The notes under the pieces were generated by a model. It saw only the letters and a program-made list of their open reading frames with translations. It was not told the origin of the DNA and made no database searches. Made by a program: the position numbers and the translations under genes. Source: Sphingomonas sp. (lineage in GTDB: Bacteria; Pseudomonadota; Alphaproteobacteria; Sphingomonadales; Sphingomonadaceae). Taken from it: a DNA stretch of 64,000 nucleotides. Shown one piece after another: positions 42,674 to 51,167 of this stretch. The DNA lies in the NCBI RefSeq assembly GCF_030145815.1, contig NZ_JAIXHL010000016.1, positions 1-64,000 of the forward strand. The letters run 5' to 3'. Within the stretch, counting starts at the first letter, position 1, and each line of letters opens with the position of its first letter.

Positions 42674-45596
42674 ACCATTCGTCCCGGCGCATCAACTGAT
42701 CGTAATCCGAATAGGGCGCATATTCGGGGTGCAGCTTGGCCGTAAACGCCTCGCCCCCGGTCAGATAGCGCCCCGCCGTATCGGCGAAATTCTCCGCCGC
42801 CGTCGGCACGAACTCTTCCGGCTTCATCCGCCCATATTTCTCCGCCGGATCGACCGGCGTCGCGACATAGCCGAACTCGCCATTCCTGCGCGCGAGCGAC
42901 CAATATTCGAAACAGCTCGCCCGCCCCGAAATCCCGACAAACCCGCCGCGCTCGGCGATCAGGCCCAGCAGGCCCAACTGCAAACTATATCCCGCGCGCA
43001 CCGCCTTCGTGCTCGGCGGCTGGCCGGTCTTGTAGTCGACAATGCCAATCGTCCCGTCGCCCATCGCATCAATGCGGTCGAACTTGCCGGTCAGGCGCAC
43101 GCCCGCAATGTCGATCCCGCCCTCCTGCTCCACCGCCAGGATGCGCCGCGCCGGATGCGCCGCCGTCTCGCGCACGATCCAGCGCACCGCCTCGATCAAC
43201 CTTGGCTGCCACAGAGCCCGCATCATCGGGTGCGCCGCGCGGAGCATCTCCAGCACGCGCGGCTCCAGCGCGTCGGGGTCACAGCCATCATGCCGCGCCC
43301 ATTGCTCCAGCACGTCATGCACCGCCGTCCCGCGCCACGCCGCGCTCGGATCGGCATCGACCGGATCGAGCGGGCGCAGCCGCAGCATGCGCTTGGCGTA
43401 AAAGGCATAGGGGTCGGCCTTCAACCGATCGACATCGGTCACCGGAATCGATCGCGGGCGGATCGCCACCGGCGGGCACGGCTCGGGCCGCGTGACCGGC
43501 GCATGCACCCCCGGCACATCGATCGCGCGCGCCCAGACTTCGATCTCGGTCGCCCGCTCCAACCCGCCCGACAGCGCCTCCAGCCGCAACCAGAAGCGCG
43601 ACGCGATCGTCGGCGCCCCCGCATCGCGCTTGGCCCGCGTCAGCAACACCTCACGCGCACCCAGCCCCTGCGCCAGATCATGGGCCGCCAGCCCGATCCG
43701 CCGCTCCAGCCCCGGCAGCCCCAGCTCGCTACGAATGCGCGGTGCCAGCCACGGGTCCGGCGCAGGCAGTCCCGGCCACACACCCTCGTTCAACCCGCCC
43801 AGCACCAGCAGATCGGCGGCATGCAACCGCGCCTCAATCACGCCCAGGATCGCCAGGCGTGGATGCCCACCCTGCGGCGGCCGCACCGCCACCTCATCCA
43901 TGAGGGTTCGCAGCAATGCCGGCAGACTCGCCGGAGCGATCAGCGCCGGACCATGCACCGCCTCGCGCTCCAGATCGTCGAGCAGCGCCGCCGCCGCGCG
44001 CCCGTCGACGCCCGCCCAGATCCGCTCGCCGCATAACCGCTCGGCCCCTTCGCGCAGCTGCGCCAACAGCGCCGCGGGCGGCACCATCTCCGCCGCAAAT
44101 GCAGCCTCGATCGGTTGCAGCAGCGCCGCAATCTCCGCCCATGGCTCGATCGCCCGCGCCCGCATCCGCGCATCATGGCCCTCAGGATCAGCCAGATGCG
44201 CCGTAACCCCGGCCAGCCCCGCAGGCGGCCTCGGCCCCCGCAACGCCAGATCGAGCGACCGAACCTGCTCCAGCCAGCCGATCCGCGCGTCACCCGCGCG
44301 CACCAGCGGATGCTTGAGCAGCGCCAGCAACGCCATCGGCGCAAACCCCTGCGCCGCCGCCTCGGCCAGCGCCAGCAACAGCGTTCCCGGCGGCAGGATC
44401 GACAGCGCCGACCCGGCGGAATCGTCGATCGCAATCCCCCAGCGCGCGCAATGCGCCGCCACCCGCTTGGCCAGCGCGCGGTCGGGCGTCACCAGCGCGG
44501 CGGTCCGACCGGGCTCCTCGAGCGCGGCGCGCAACGCCAGCGCAATCCCCTGCGCCTCCTCCGCCGGGGTCGCGACTTCCAGCACGCGCACCCCCGCCAG
44601 CCGCCGCTCGCCTGCGGGCAGGTCGCTCCAAAGCGTCGTCCGCTCGGCCGGCATCATCGCGCTGGCAATCGCCTTGCTGCGCGCGGGCGGCGCGTCCAGC
44701 TCGGTCGCGACGCGCCAAGGTTCGAACTCGCCGCGCTGCACGCCCATCCGGTCGATCAACAGCTTCAGATGGAATTGCGGATGCGTCTCCAGACTGCGCC
44801 GCCGCCGTCCGCTCACCGGCTCAGCCGGGAACGGCCCCAGCATCGCCCATTCGTCCGGGTCCATCGCCAGATCGACGCCCGGCAGCACCACCTGCCCCTG
44901 CGGCAGCCCCGCAACGACCCGCAGCAGCCGCGCAATCGCGGGCGCACTCGTGGTAATCCCCGCCGCGCACACGAACCGCTCGGGCGGGTCGGCCGTCCAG
45001 CGCTTCGCGACCCGGTCGAGCAGCCGGTTGCGCCGCTCGGCCAGATCGATCCGGCCAAGCTTCTCAAGCTCTTGCGGCCACTTCTCCAAAACGATTTCGA
45101 ACAGGTCGAGCGCGCGCTGCCAATGCACCGTCAGATGATCGAGCAGCACCACGTCGCGCAGCGCGCTCGGCGCGATCTCCTCGACCAGCATCTGGTCCAG
45201 CGTCCGCCCCAGATCCCCCGCCAGCCGCACCGCCTCGGCCGCATCGACGTTGCGGTCATGCGCTTCGATCAGCCGCGACAGGATCATCCGCCGCTGCAGC
45301 GGTTCGACCGCAGGCGGAATCGGCGCGTCATCGTCAGCCGGGTCAAGAAACGGCCCCGCCGCCTCGTCCAGCTCGGGATCGCCGATCGCCACCATCCGCG
45401 GCAGCAACAACCCGCCCCCGCTCGCCCGCACGAACGCATCGGTCATCGTCCGCTTGGCGCGATTGGTCGGCACCAGCACCACCCCCCGCGCCAACCGCAA
45501 CGGATCCCCCCCATGCCGCCGGATCAACCCCTGCGCGAGCGCGTCGGCGAACGCGCGATGCGGCGGGATGGTGAAGAGGTGCAGGCGGGTGGTCAT
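42654..45596 (-). CDS. addB: Double-strand break repair protein AddB (alphaproteobacterial type)
   Basis: A 980-residue partner of AddA: a degenerate helicase region at the N-terminus (VLVPTNRAKRTMTDAF, in place of a full Walker A) and a C-terminal PD-(D/E)XK nuclease with IVDYKTGQPP near residue 852. Together with AddA it processes broken ends. The gene starts next to the DUF559/repeat insertion, so it no longer directly follows murU and must have its own promoter or read through from murU. Confidence 0.93.
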   Translation of the reverse strand: MTTRLHLFTIPPHRAFADALAQGLIRRHGGDPLRLARGVVLVPTNRAKRTMTDAFVRASGGGLLLPRMVAIGDPELDEAAGPFLDPADDDAPIPPAVEPLQRRMILSRLIEAHDRNVDAAEAVRLAGDLGRTLDQMLVEEIAPSALRDVVLLDHLTVHWQRALDLFEIVLEKWPQELEKLGRIDLAERRNRLLDRVAKRWTADPPERFVCAAGITTSAPAIARLLRVVAGLPQGQVVLPGVDLAMDPDEWAMLGPFPAEPVSGRRRRSLETHPQFHLKLLIDRMGVQRGEFEPWRVATELDAPPARSKAIASAMMPAERTTLWSDLPAGERRLAGVRVLEVATPAEEAQGIALALRAALEEPGRTAALVTPDRALAKRVAAHCARWGIAIDDSAGSALSILPPGTLLLALAEAAAQGFAPMALLALLKHPLVRAGDARIGWLEQVRSLDLALRGPRPPAGLAGVTAHLADPEGHDARMRARAIEPWAEIAALLQPIEAAFAAEMVPPAALLAQLREGAERLCGERIWAGVDGRAAAALLDDLEREAVHGPALIAPASLPALLRTLMDEVAVRPPQGGHPRLAILGVIEARLHAADLLVLGGLNEGVWPGLPAPDPWLAPRIRSELGLPGLERRIGLAAHDLAQGLGAREVLLTRAKRDAGAPTIASRFWLRLEALSGGLERATEIEVWARAIDVPGVHAPVTRPEPCPPVAIRPRSIPVTDVDRLKADPYAFYAKRMLRLRPLDPVDADPSAAWRGTAVHDVLEQWARHDGCDPDALEPRVLEMLRAAHPMMRALWQPRLIEAVRWIVRETAAHPARRILAVEQEGGIDIAGVRLTGKFDRIDAMGDGTIGIVDYKTGQPPSTKAVRAGYSLQLGLLGLIAERGGFVGISGRASCFEYWSLARRNGEFGYVATPVDPAEKYGRMKPEEFVPTAAENFADTAGRYLTGGEAFTAKLHPEYAPYSDYDQLMRRDEWYGRERR

Positions 45597-45640
45597 AGAA
45601 GCGCCGACCGTAGGAAAGGCGCACGCATCCTGCTACAAAA

Positions 45641-45690
45641 TTCCTCCCCCGGAGGGGGAGGGGGACCGCCGAAGGCGGTGGAGGGGTAGC
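45641..45690. repeat. Double-hairpin repeat, copy A
   Basis: Begins TTCCTCCCCCGGAGGGGGAGG (given as two halves: TTCCTCCCCC, GGAGGGGGAG), then an inner stem ACCGCC-GAA-GGCGGT (45665-45679), and ends GGAGGGGTAGC. It is a direct repeat of copy B and inverted relative to copy C. The terminal GGAGGGG lies 11 bases before the DUF559 start and probably acts as its ribosome-binding site. Confidence 0.85.
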
Positions 45691-45697
45691 TCACCAA

Positions 45698-46084
45698 ATG
45701 CTGCACGGCCCAAAGGAAACCCAGAAGCGCGCCAAGCAATTGCGCAGAACCATGACCTTGCCCGAGATCATCCTCTGGCGAGAGCTCAAAAAGCGCCCCG
45801 GCAACCTTCGCTTCCGCCACCAGCACCCCGCCGGACCCTATGTGCTCGATTTCTTCTGCCCCCGCTTCAGGCTCGCCGTAGAGGTCGACGGCGAAGCGCA
45901 TGAATATGGTAACCGCCCCCAGAGCGACGAAGCCCGCGACGGCTGGCTGATGACCCAAGGCGTCCGAACCGTCCGCATCCCAGCTCAGGAAGTCCTGAGC
46001 AACCTTGAAGGCGTCATCCAACACATCGTGACGACCGCCCAAAATTCCTCCCCCGGAGGGGGAGGTGGCACCGCGCAGCGGTGA
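45698..46084 (+). CDS. DUF559 (Vsr/PD-(D/E)XK-like) endonuclease-domain protein
   Basis: A 128-residue protein with the DUF559 pattern: Glu23 in LPEIILWRELK, FRHQHPAGPYVLDFFCP with Asp51, and LAVEVDGEAHE with Glu62 and Asp64, then the D-x-x-R-x-x-x-L-type helix (DEARDGWLMTQGVRTVRI). The fold resembles very-short-patch-repair and restriction-type nucleases; activity is unproven. Its ribosome-binding site lies in repeat A, and its C-terminus (NSSPGGGGGTAQR) and stop lie inside repeat B. It faces against its neighbours murU and addB. Confidence 0.85.
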   Translation: MLHGPKETQKRAKQLRRTMTLPEIILWRELKKRPGNLRFRHQHPAGPYVLDFFCPRFRLAVEVDGEAHEYGNRPQSDEARDGWLMTQGVRTVRIPAQEVLSNLEGVIQHIVTTAQNSSPGGGGGTAQR

Positions 46085-46095
46085 CGGAGGGGTAG
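46045..46095. repeat. Double-hairpin repeat, copy B (holds the DUF559 stop codon)
   Basis: TTCCTCCCCC, GGAGGGGGAGG, an inner stem CACCGC-GCA-GCGGTG (46069-46083), then GGAGGGGTAG. The conserved ends match copy A, but the inner stem differs on both arms, keeping base pairing. Confidence 0.85.
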
Positions 46096-46124
46096 TTTCG
46101 TCAAGCGATGTCGCTGAGAGGAGA

Positions 46125-46173
46125 GCTACCCCTCCACCGGCTGCGCCGGTCCCCCTCCCCCTCCGGGGGAGGA
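46125..46173. repeat. Double-hairpin repeat, copy C (inverted)
   Basis: Read on the minus strand it matches copy A nearly throughout. The inner stem reads ACCGGC-TGC-GCCGGT on the plus strand, a compensatory change from ACCGCC-TTC-GGCGGT in copy A. With copy B it forms an inverted pair 30 bases apart that could fold into a large cruciform or act as a bidirectional terminator. Confidence 0.85.
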
Positions 46174-46184
46174 CAGTTTAGCTT

Positions 46185-46421
46185 CTACCCTCAGGCCCCG
46201 ACACACAGCCTCCGGCCCCAATGGCGCGTTCATCCACGACATGTTCGCATCGCCTTTTGCGACCGCCCCGTGCCATCACGCCCAATCGCGCCGCCTGTGG
46301 CATCCGACGCCTGCGAAAATCTGGCAGAAAACCGCCGCTTCCAGCCCACGGCTTTCCTACACGAACCTATTTGGTTATAGTGTGCACATCTCCAGCCATC
46401 CGGAACCGCGAATGAACACAC
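46185..46421. other. Gene-free stretch downstream of murU
   Basis: No frame here looks like a real gene and I recognise no RNA. It lies between repeat C and the murU stop and is less GC-biased near 46355-46415. It may be remnant DNA from the insertion that separated murU from addB. Confidence 0.5.
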
Positions 46422-47183
46422 TCACCCGTCCGCCAGCACCGCCTCAGTTGCCGCAATCGCCGGCGGGCTGCCGACATCGAACCACAACCCCTGATGCACC
46501 ACGCCGAACGCTCGCCCCGCAGCGATCGCGCGTTCCCAGAACAGGTTCGTCGAAAACGGTCCCTCCGGCCAATCGCGGATCACGCGGGGAGAGAGGATCT
46601 GCACCCCGGTATAGACGAACGGTGCCAGTCGCCCCGGCTTGCGCCGCCCGACGATCTTGCCGAACGGGTCGAGGTGAAAATCCCCCTGCCCGCCATGACA
46701 GTGCGCACGGGCGAGCGGGACCAGCAGCAGCAGCGCGTCCATCCGCGCATCGTCCCACGCCGCCGCCAGCTGGCGGATCGCGTCGATCGGACCGTCGATC
46801 CAAAGGTTATCGCTGTTGACGCAAACAAAGGGATCAGCGCCCAGCATTGCGCGCGCCTGCACCAGCCCGCCGCCGGTCTCCATCAATTGCTTGCGCTCGT
46901 CGGAGACCAGCACCTCGATGTCCTTCACCCGGTGCGTGACATGCGCCTCCAGTGCGTCGGCGAGGTAATGGACATTGACCACCGCGCGTTTGACGCCCGC
47001 ACTGCGCAACCGGTCGAACACATGGTCGATCAGCGGCTTGCCCGCGACCTCGACCAGCGGCTTCGGCCGCATCGCGGTCAGCGGGCGCATGCGTTTGCCC
47101 AGCCCGGCCGCCATCACCATCGCGGTGTGCGGCACCGCGCCCGCCGGGACGGGCCGGATCGCCAGCGTCTTTTTCGCGCTCAC
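46422..47183 (-). CDS. murU: N-acetylmuramate-1-phosphate uridylyltransferase (MurU-type nucleotidyltransferase)
   Basis: Makes UDP-MurNAc from MurNAc-1-phosphate, bypassing de novo synthesis during peptidoglycan recycling. The 253 residues start with the sugar-nucleotidyltransferase signature MVMAAGLGKRMRPLT ... RPKPLVEVAGKPL and carry metal-binding NSDNLW. The GTG at 47183 overlaps the amgK stop as GTGA. The pairing with the amgK kinase supports the assignment over a general sugar pyrophosphorylase. Confidence 0.85.
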   Translation of the reverse strand: MSAKKTLAIRPVPAGAVPHTAMVMAAGLGKRMRPLTAMRPKPLVEVAGKPLIDHVFDRLRSAGVKRAVVNVHYLADALEAHVTHRVKDIEVLVSDERKQLMETGGGLVQARAMLGADPFVCVNSDNLWIDGPIDAIRQLAAAWDDARMDALLLLVPLARAHCHGGQGDFHLDPFGKIVGRRKPGRLAPFVYTGVQILSPRVIRDWPEGPFSTNLFWERAIAAGRAFGVVHQGLWFDVGSPPAIAATEAVLADG

Positions 47184-48190
47184 GCCTGCACCACCACCAT
47201 CGGGTCACCGCGCAGATGCGCCGGGATGTTCGCGTCGAACCACGCCTTCACCGGCGCCAGCGATGGATGCTGAAGGTCACGCTCCAGATAGCCCCACACA
47301 CGGGGGCACAGCCCGGGATAACGCGGCTTGCCATCGCGCTGCCACAACCGAGTGAAGATGCCGATGATCTTCGCATTCCGCTGCGCGCCGAGCACATGAT
47401 AGGCGTCGACAAACGCCTGATCCGCCCCGGTAATCCGGCGATAGCGATCGAGCATCGCCGCCTCCAGATCGGGGTGCACATCGCGCCGTGCATCCTGCAA
47501 CAGCGAGACGAGATCATAGGCCGGATGCCCCGCCAGCGCATCTTGGAAATCGAGCAGGCCCAGCGTCTCGCTTCCCTCGATCAGCATCAGATTCTCGGCG
47601 TGATAGTCACGCAGCACCGTGACCCGCTGCCCCTCCAGCGCCGGGGCCAGCACTGCGTTCCACGCCGCGCGATAGCCCTCGACATCGGCATCCACGCCGA
47701 TCGCCGGGCAATACCATTCGGTCAGCAGCGCCGCCTCACGCTGGCACGTCTCGGCGTCATAGGGGTCGATGTCCGCCGCCTCATGCCCGCGCAGGCGGAT
47801 CAGCACGTCGATCGCCGCCTCATACAGTCGCAACTCGCTCTCGGGCGCGGCGTCGACCGTCTCGCGCAAGCGCGCGTCGCCGAAATCCTCGATCAGGACG
47901 AGGCCGGTTTCCAGCTCCTCGCCATAGATTTGCGGCGCTGCAAACCCGCGATCGGTCAGCCAGCGCGCAATGGAGATGAACGGCCGCGGGTCCTCATGCG
48001 GCGGCGGCGCGTCCATCAGGATCGCGCTGCGCCCCGGCGCCTGCACCCGGAAATAGCGGCGGAACGACGCATCCCCGGCCAGCGGCAAGATCTCACCATC
48101 CCCCCAGCCGATCTCGGCCAGGAAATGCGGTGCCCGTGCGGGCGGGTTCATGTCGGGGGGCGAGATTACGCCGTCGCTCATAGGGGCCAT
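47180..48190 (-). CDS. amgK: N-acetylmuramate/N-acetylglucosamine anomeric kinase (AmgK-type phosphotransferase)
   Basis: An aminoglycoside-phosphotransferase-fold kinase of about 336 residues, with GDASFRRYFRV as the nucleotide loop, LRDYHAENLML as the catalytic loop and LLDFQDALAGHPAYDL as the metal-binding motif. In the recycling path it phosphorylates the sugar that MurU then activates. Starts at 48190 (GGAAGGA upstream) or 48181 (ATGA overlap with tsaE) are both plausible. Co-transcribed with divL, tsaE and murU. Confidence 0.83.
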   Translation of the reverse strand: MAPMSDGVISPPDMNPPARAPHFLAEIGWGDGEILPLAGDASFRRYFRVQAPGRSAILMDAPPPHEDPRPFISIARWLTDRGFAAPQIYGEELETGLVLIEDFGDARLRETVDAAPESELRLYEAAIDVLIRLRGHEAADIDPYDAETCQREAALLTEWYCPAIGVDADVEGYRAAWNAVLAPALEGQRVTVLRDYHAENLMLIEGSETLGLLDFQDALAGHPAYDLVSLLQDARRDVHPDLEAAMLDRYRRITGADQAFVDAYHVLGAQRNAKIIGIFTRLWQRDGKPRYPGLCPRVWGYLERDLQHPSLAPVKAWFDANIPAHLRGDPMVVVQA

Positions 48191-48621
48191 CGGTCCTTCC
48201 ATGCCGCCGGTACCCGCGCTGTCAAGCCACGCGACCCATCGGCTTCGATCGTCAGTGTCAGCCACAAGGCGTCCGCCCAGAAACTGTCGGGCAGCCGCTC
48301 CGGCCACTCGACCAGCAACAGCGAATCGCCGCGCGCGTCGTCCAGCCCGAGCTCGTCGGCCTCATCCGGATCGTCGATGCGGTACAGATCAACATGCAGC
48401 ACCGGAAACGCGGTTTCGGGCGGCGCATAAGGCTGCACGATCGCAAAGCTCGGCGACGGCGCCTCACCCTCCAGCCCCAAGGCGGCGAGCAGCCCGCGCG
48501 CAATGCTGGTCTTCCCCGCGCCCAGCTGCCCCGACAGCGCCACGACATCGCCCGGCCGCACCCTCGCCGCGAGCGCACGCCCGAACGCCTCGGTCGCCGC
48601 TGCATCCGCCAGCGCGATCAT
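48178..48621 (-). CDS. tsaE: tRNA threonylcarbamoyladenosine synthesis ATPase TsaE
   Basis: A 147-residue P-loop protein required for t6A37 modification of ANN-decoding tRNAs, working with TsaB and TsaD. Walker A is GQLGAGKT (31-38); the LHVDLYRIDDPDEADELGLDD block is diagnostic. Its start overlaps the divL stop by four bases. Confidence 0.95.
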   Translation of the reverse strand: MIALADAAATEAFGRALAARVRPGDVVALSGQLGAGKTSIARGLLAALGLEGEAPSPSFAIVQPYAPPETAFPVLHVDLYRIDDPDEADELGLDDARGDSLLLVEWPERLPDSFWADALWLTLTIEADGSRGLTARVPAAWKDRWPL

Positions 48622-50963
48622 GCGCGCGGCAGCTCCACGATCACCATCGTCCCCTGCCCCGGCTCGGACACCAGCTCGATCGTCCCGCGATGCGCCTCGA
48701 CAAACTGCCTGGCGAGCGGCAGCCCAAGCTGCAACGCCCGCTCGCCATTGCGGCTGATCCCCGCCTGCGCGAACCGGTCGAACGCCTTGGCCGCGACCTC
48801 AGGCGCCATGCCCGCACCATCGTCCGACACGACGATGCGCGCCTTCTTGTCCGATCCGTCGATGTGCAGCAGCACGCGCCCACCCTCACCCGTTCCGCTC
48901 ACCGCATGGCGCAACAGATGTTCGACGATCTGGCGCACGCGCCGCGCATCGCCCTGAACACTGCCCGCGCTGCCCTGAATCTCGACCGCCAGTTCGATCT
49001 TCTTGGTCTTGATCGACGGCTGAACATTCTCGACCGCCGCGCCCGCGACCAGTTCCAGATCGACCGCCTCCCGCGCCAGCGTCCCGCCATCGCGGGTCAG
49101 GTCGAGCACGTCGTCGACCAGATCGCCCAGCCGCCCGACCGACTCCAGGATTGCGCCCGAATAATCGACGGCGGTCTGCGGCAATTCGCCCGCATAGCCA
49201 TTATACAGCATCTCGGCGAAGCCCTTGATCGACGTCAGTGGGGTGCGCAGCTCGTAGCTCATGCTCGCAACAAACGCGGTCTTGATCCGGTCCGCCGCCT
49301 CGAGCGCGTCGTTGCGCTCACGCAGCGCATTCTCGATCCGGCGGCGGTCCGAGATGTCGAGCATCGTGAACAGCGCATTGCCATCGGGTAACGGCACCGC
49401 CGCCACCTCGAAATGCCGGCCATCGGCAAACTCGATCGACCCGCCGCGCTGCTGCCGCTCGACCGTCGCCGCCCGCACCAGATCACCGATCAGCGACGCG
49501 CGGCCCGGCTTGGCGAGCTTGCCCGCCGCTTCCTTGGCCAGCGCATCGACGCGCGGATGCGCGGTGATGAACGCGTCCTCAAACCCCCAGGCGCTCTTGA
49601 ACCGGTTGTTCCACAGCTGCAGCCGGCCGTCTGCCGCGAACACGCCCAGCCCCTCGAACAGGTTGTCGAACGTCGCCGTGCGCACGCGCAGCAACGTATC
49701 GCGCGCACTCGCCAGCTGAACCTGCTCGGTCAGATCCTCGAAGATCGTCAACAGCCCGCCTTCGGGCAGCGGCTGGGCAACGACGCGCAGATGCGTGCCG
49801 CCAGGCAGCGTCCAGTTTTCCTCGCGCGCGCTCTCCGCCGCCAGGAACCATTCGCGCCGCTCATTCTTCCACCCCGGAAAGTCGCGCACGACCGGCAGCC
49901 GGTTGGCCTCACGCATCCGCTCAAGGATGCGGTCAAACTCCGGCCGATCGGCGAGCCACTCGTTCTTCAGTTCGAAGATGCGGCGGAACGGCTGGTTGCA
50001 GAATACCAGCGCTCGATCGGGCCCGAACTGCGCCACGCCCGCCGACAGCCGGTCGAACATCGCGCGCTGCGCCTCGGCCGCGCGCTTGATCCCGCTGCGC
50101 GCCTGTTCCAGCTCCTCGACATCCACGGCAAAGCCCGCGACCCCGCCGGTCGGCAGCGGCACGTCATGGATGTGCAGCGTGCGGCGCTTGCCCCCGATCG
50201 TCGCGGGCAGCTTCACCATCTGAGGTGCGCCCACCTCACGCGCATGGGCGGCGCTCGCCAGCGGCCCGCCCGGTGCGGAGGCATCGACCAGTTCAACGCC
50301 CGAGGCGACGACCTGCTCGGCATCCTTGCCCTCGACCGCCTCGACATAGGCATTGTTGACCATGGCGATGCGCAGCTCTGGGTCGCGATACCACATCGGC
50401 ATCGGCGCGGACTGGATCAGGCCGGTCAGCGCATCGAACGCCACGCGATAGCGATCCGCCTCCGCCGCGAACCGCGCCACTTCCTCGCTCGACTCGGTCG
50501 CATCTAGAAACCACAGCACCGCCCCACCCGGCGCACGCACCGCGTCGGGCGCGCGCATGCCGGTGGCCAGCAATGTCCGGGTCGCCCCGCGCACTGGCAG
50601 GACCATGCGAAACGGCTTGCCCGCCCGCTGCGCCGCGCCAACCTCCTGCTCGAGAACCTGCGCATCCTCTGGCGCGAGCACGGCATCATTGTCGATCAGG
50701 TCGGAGAACTGCACCGGCACTGTGTCGAACCCGAACAGATTGGCCAGCGCGATCGACAATTCGATCCGCCCATCAGCGCGCACGATCATCGCCAGCGCCG
50801 GCGATCCCGCCGCCAGCGCGAGCAGCCGCGCATTCGCCTCGCTCAGCCGCCCGGCCCGCGACCGCGCGCGAAGGCCCACGAACAGCATCGCTCCGCCCGT
50901 CGCGATCAACAGCGCAAGCGCCGCACCGGCCAGGGTCGCTGCAGTTTGGGAAATCTCGATCAA
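48618..50963 (-). CDS. divL: DivL-type PAS-containing pseudo-histidine kinase (Tyr in place of the phosphoacceptor His)
   Basis: A 781-residue protein with an N-terminal membrane anchor (about 9-29), several PAS domains (about 45-540), and a DHp/HATPase core. The H-box reads SYELRTPL with Tyr570 where kinases have His, the hallmark of Caulobacter DivL (Tyr550), a cell-cycle scaffold that tunes CckA-CtrA signalling with DivK. The N-box EHLLRHA lacks the usual Asn residues, while the G-box DDGAGM is kept. The only sensible start is a TTG at 50963 with AGGG upstream. The tsaE neighbour matches the alphaproteobacterial context. Confidence 0.87.
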   Translation of the reverse strand: MIEISQTAATLAGAALALLIATGGAMLFVGLRARSRAGRLSEANARLLALAAGSPALAMIVRADGRIELSIALANLFGFDTVPVQFSDLIDNDAVLAPEDAQVLEQEVGAAQRAGKPFRMVLPVRGATRTLLATGMRAPDAVRAPGGAVLWFLDATESSEEVARFAAEADRYRVAFDALTGLIQSAPMPMWYRDPELRIAMVNNAYVEAVEGKDAEQVVASGVELVDASAPGGPLASAAHAREVGAPQMVKLPATIGGKRRTLHIHDVPLPTGGVAGFAVDVEELEQARSGIKRAAEAQRAMFDRLSAGVAQFGPDRALVFCNQPFRRIFELKNEWLADRPEFDRILERMREANRLPVVRDFPGWKNERREWFLAAESAREENWTLPGGTHLRVVAQPLPEGGLLTIFEDLTEQVQLASARDTLLRVRTATFDNLFEGLGVFAADGRLQLWNNRFKSAWGFEDAFITAHPRVDALAKEAAGKLAKPGRASLIGDLVRAATVERQQRGGSIEFADGRHFEVAAVPLPDGNALFTMLDISDRRRIENALRERNDALEAADRIKTAFVASMSYELRTPLTSIKGFAEMLYNGYAGELPQTAVDYSGAILESVGRLGDLVDDVLDLTRDGGTLAREAVDLELVAGAAVENVQPSIKTKKIELAVEIQGSAGSVQGDARRVRQIVEHLLRHAVSGTGEGGRVLLHIDGSDKKARIVVSDDGAGMAPEVAAKAFDRFAQAGISRNGERALQLGLPLARQFVEAHRGTIELVSEPGQGTMVIVELPRA

Positions 50964-51039
50964 CGCGCCGCACCCTTCATGACCGTTGCTCTTACGAAGT
51001 CGCATTGCGCCCGGCAACGGCCACGCGCATCGCTCAGCG

Positions 51040-51059
51040 CTGTTGCAGCGCTGCAACAG
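51040..51059. promoter_or_regulatory. 20-base perfect palindrome between divL and the TonB receptor gene
   Basis: The half-site CTGTTGCAGC is followed directly by its reverse complement. It sits midway in the 204-base divergent region, so it could control divL, the receptor gene or both. A second inverted pair, GCAATG / CATTGC, lies about 60-80 bases closer to the receptor gene. The binding protein is unknown. Confidence 0.55.
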
Positions 51060-51167
51060 GTGCCGAGCGGGTGCACCGAAATTCGCCGTTATGGGTGAAA
51101 CCGGGTTGTCATCCTTCTGCAATGCAGCAACAACATTGCCATTCTTGTGTAATAGGGGACACAAAAT

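Noticed and set aside
40157..45689. Several plus-strand frames of 500-640 codons opposite addA and addB
   Set aside because: Arg/His/Pro/Gln-rich shadows of well-defined helicase/nuclease genes.
46230..46421. A 63-codon minus-strand frame after murU
   Set aside because: No ribosome-binding site, no recognisable family and Arg-rich composition; treated as non-coding.
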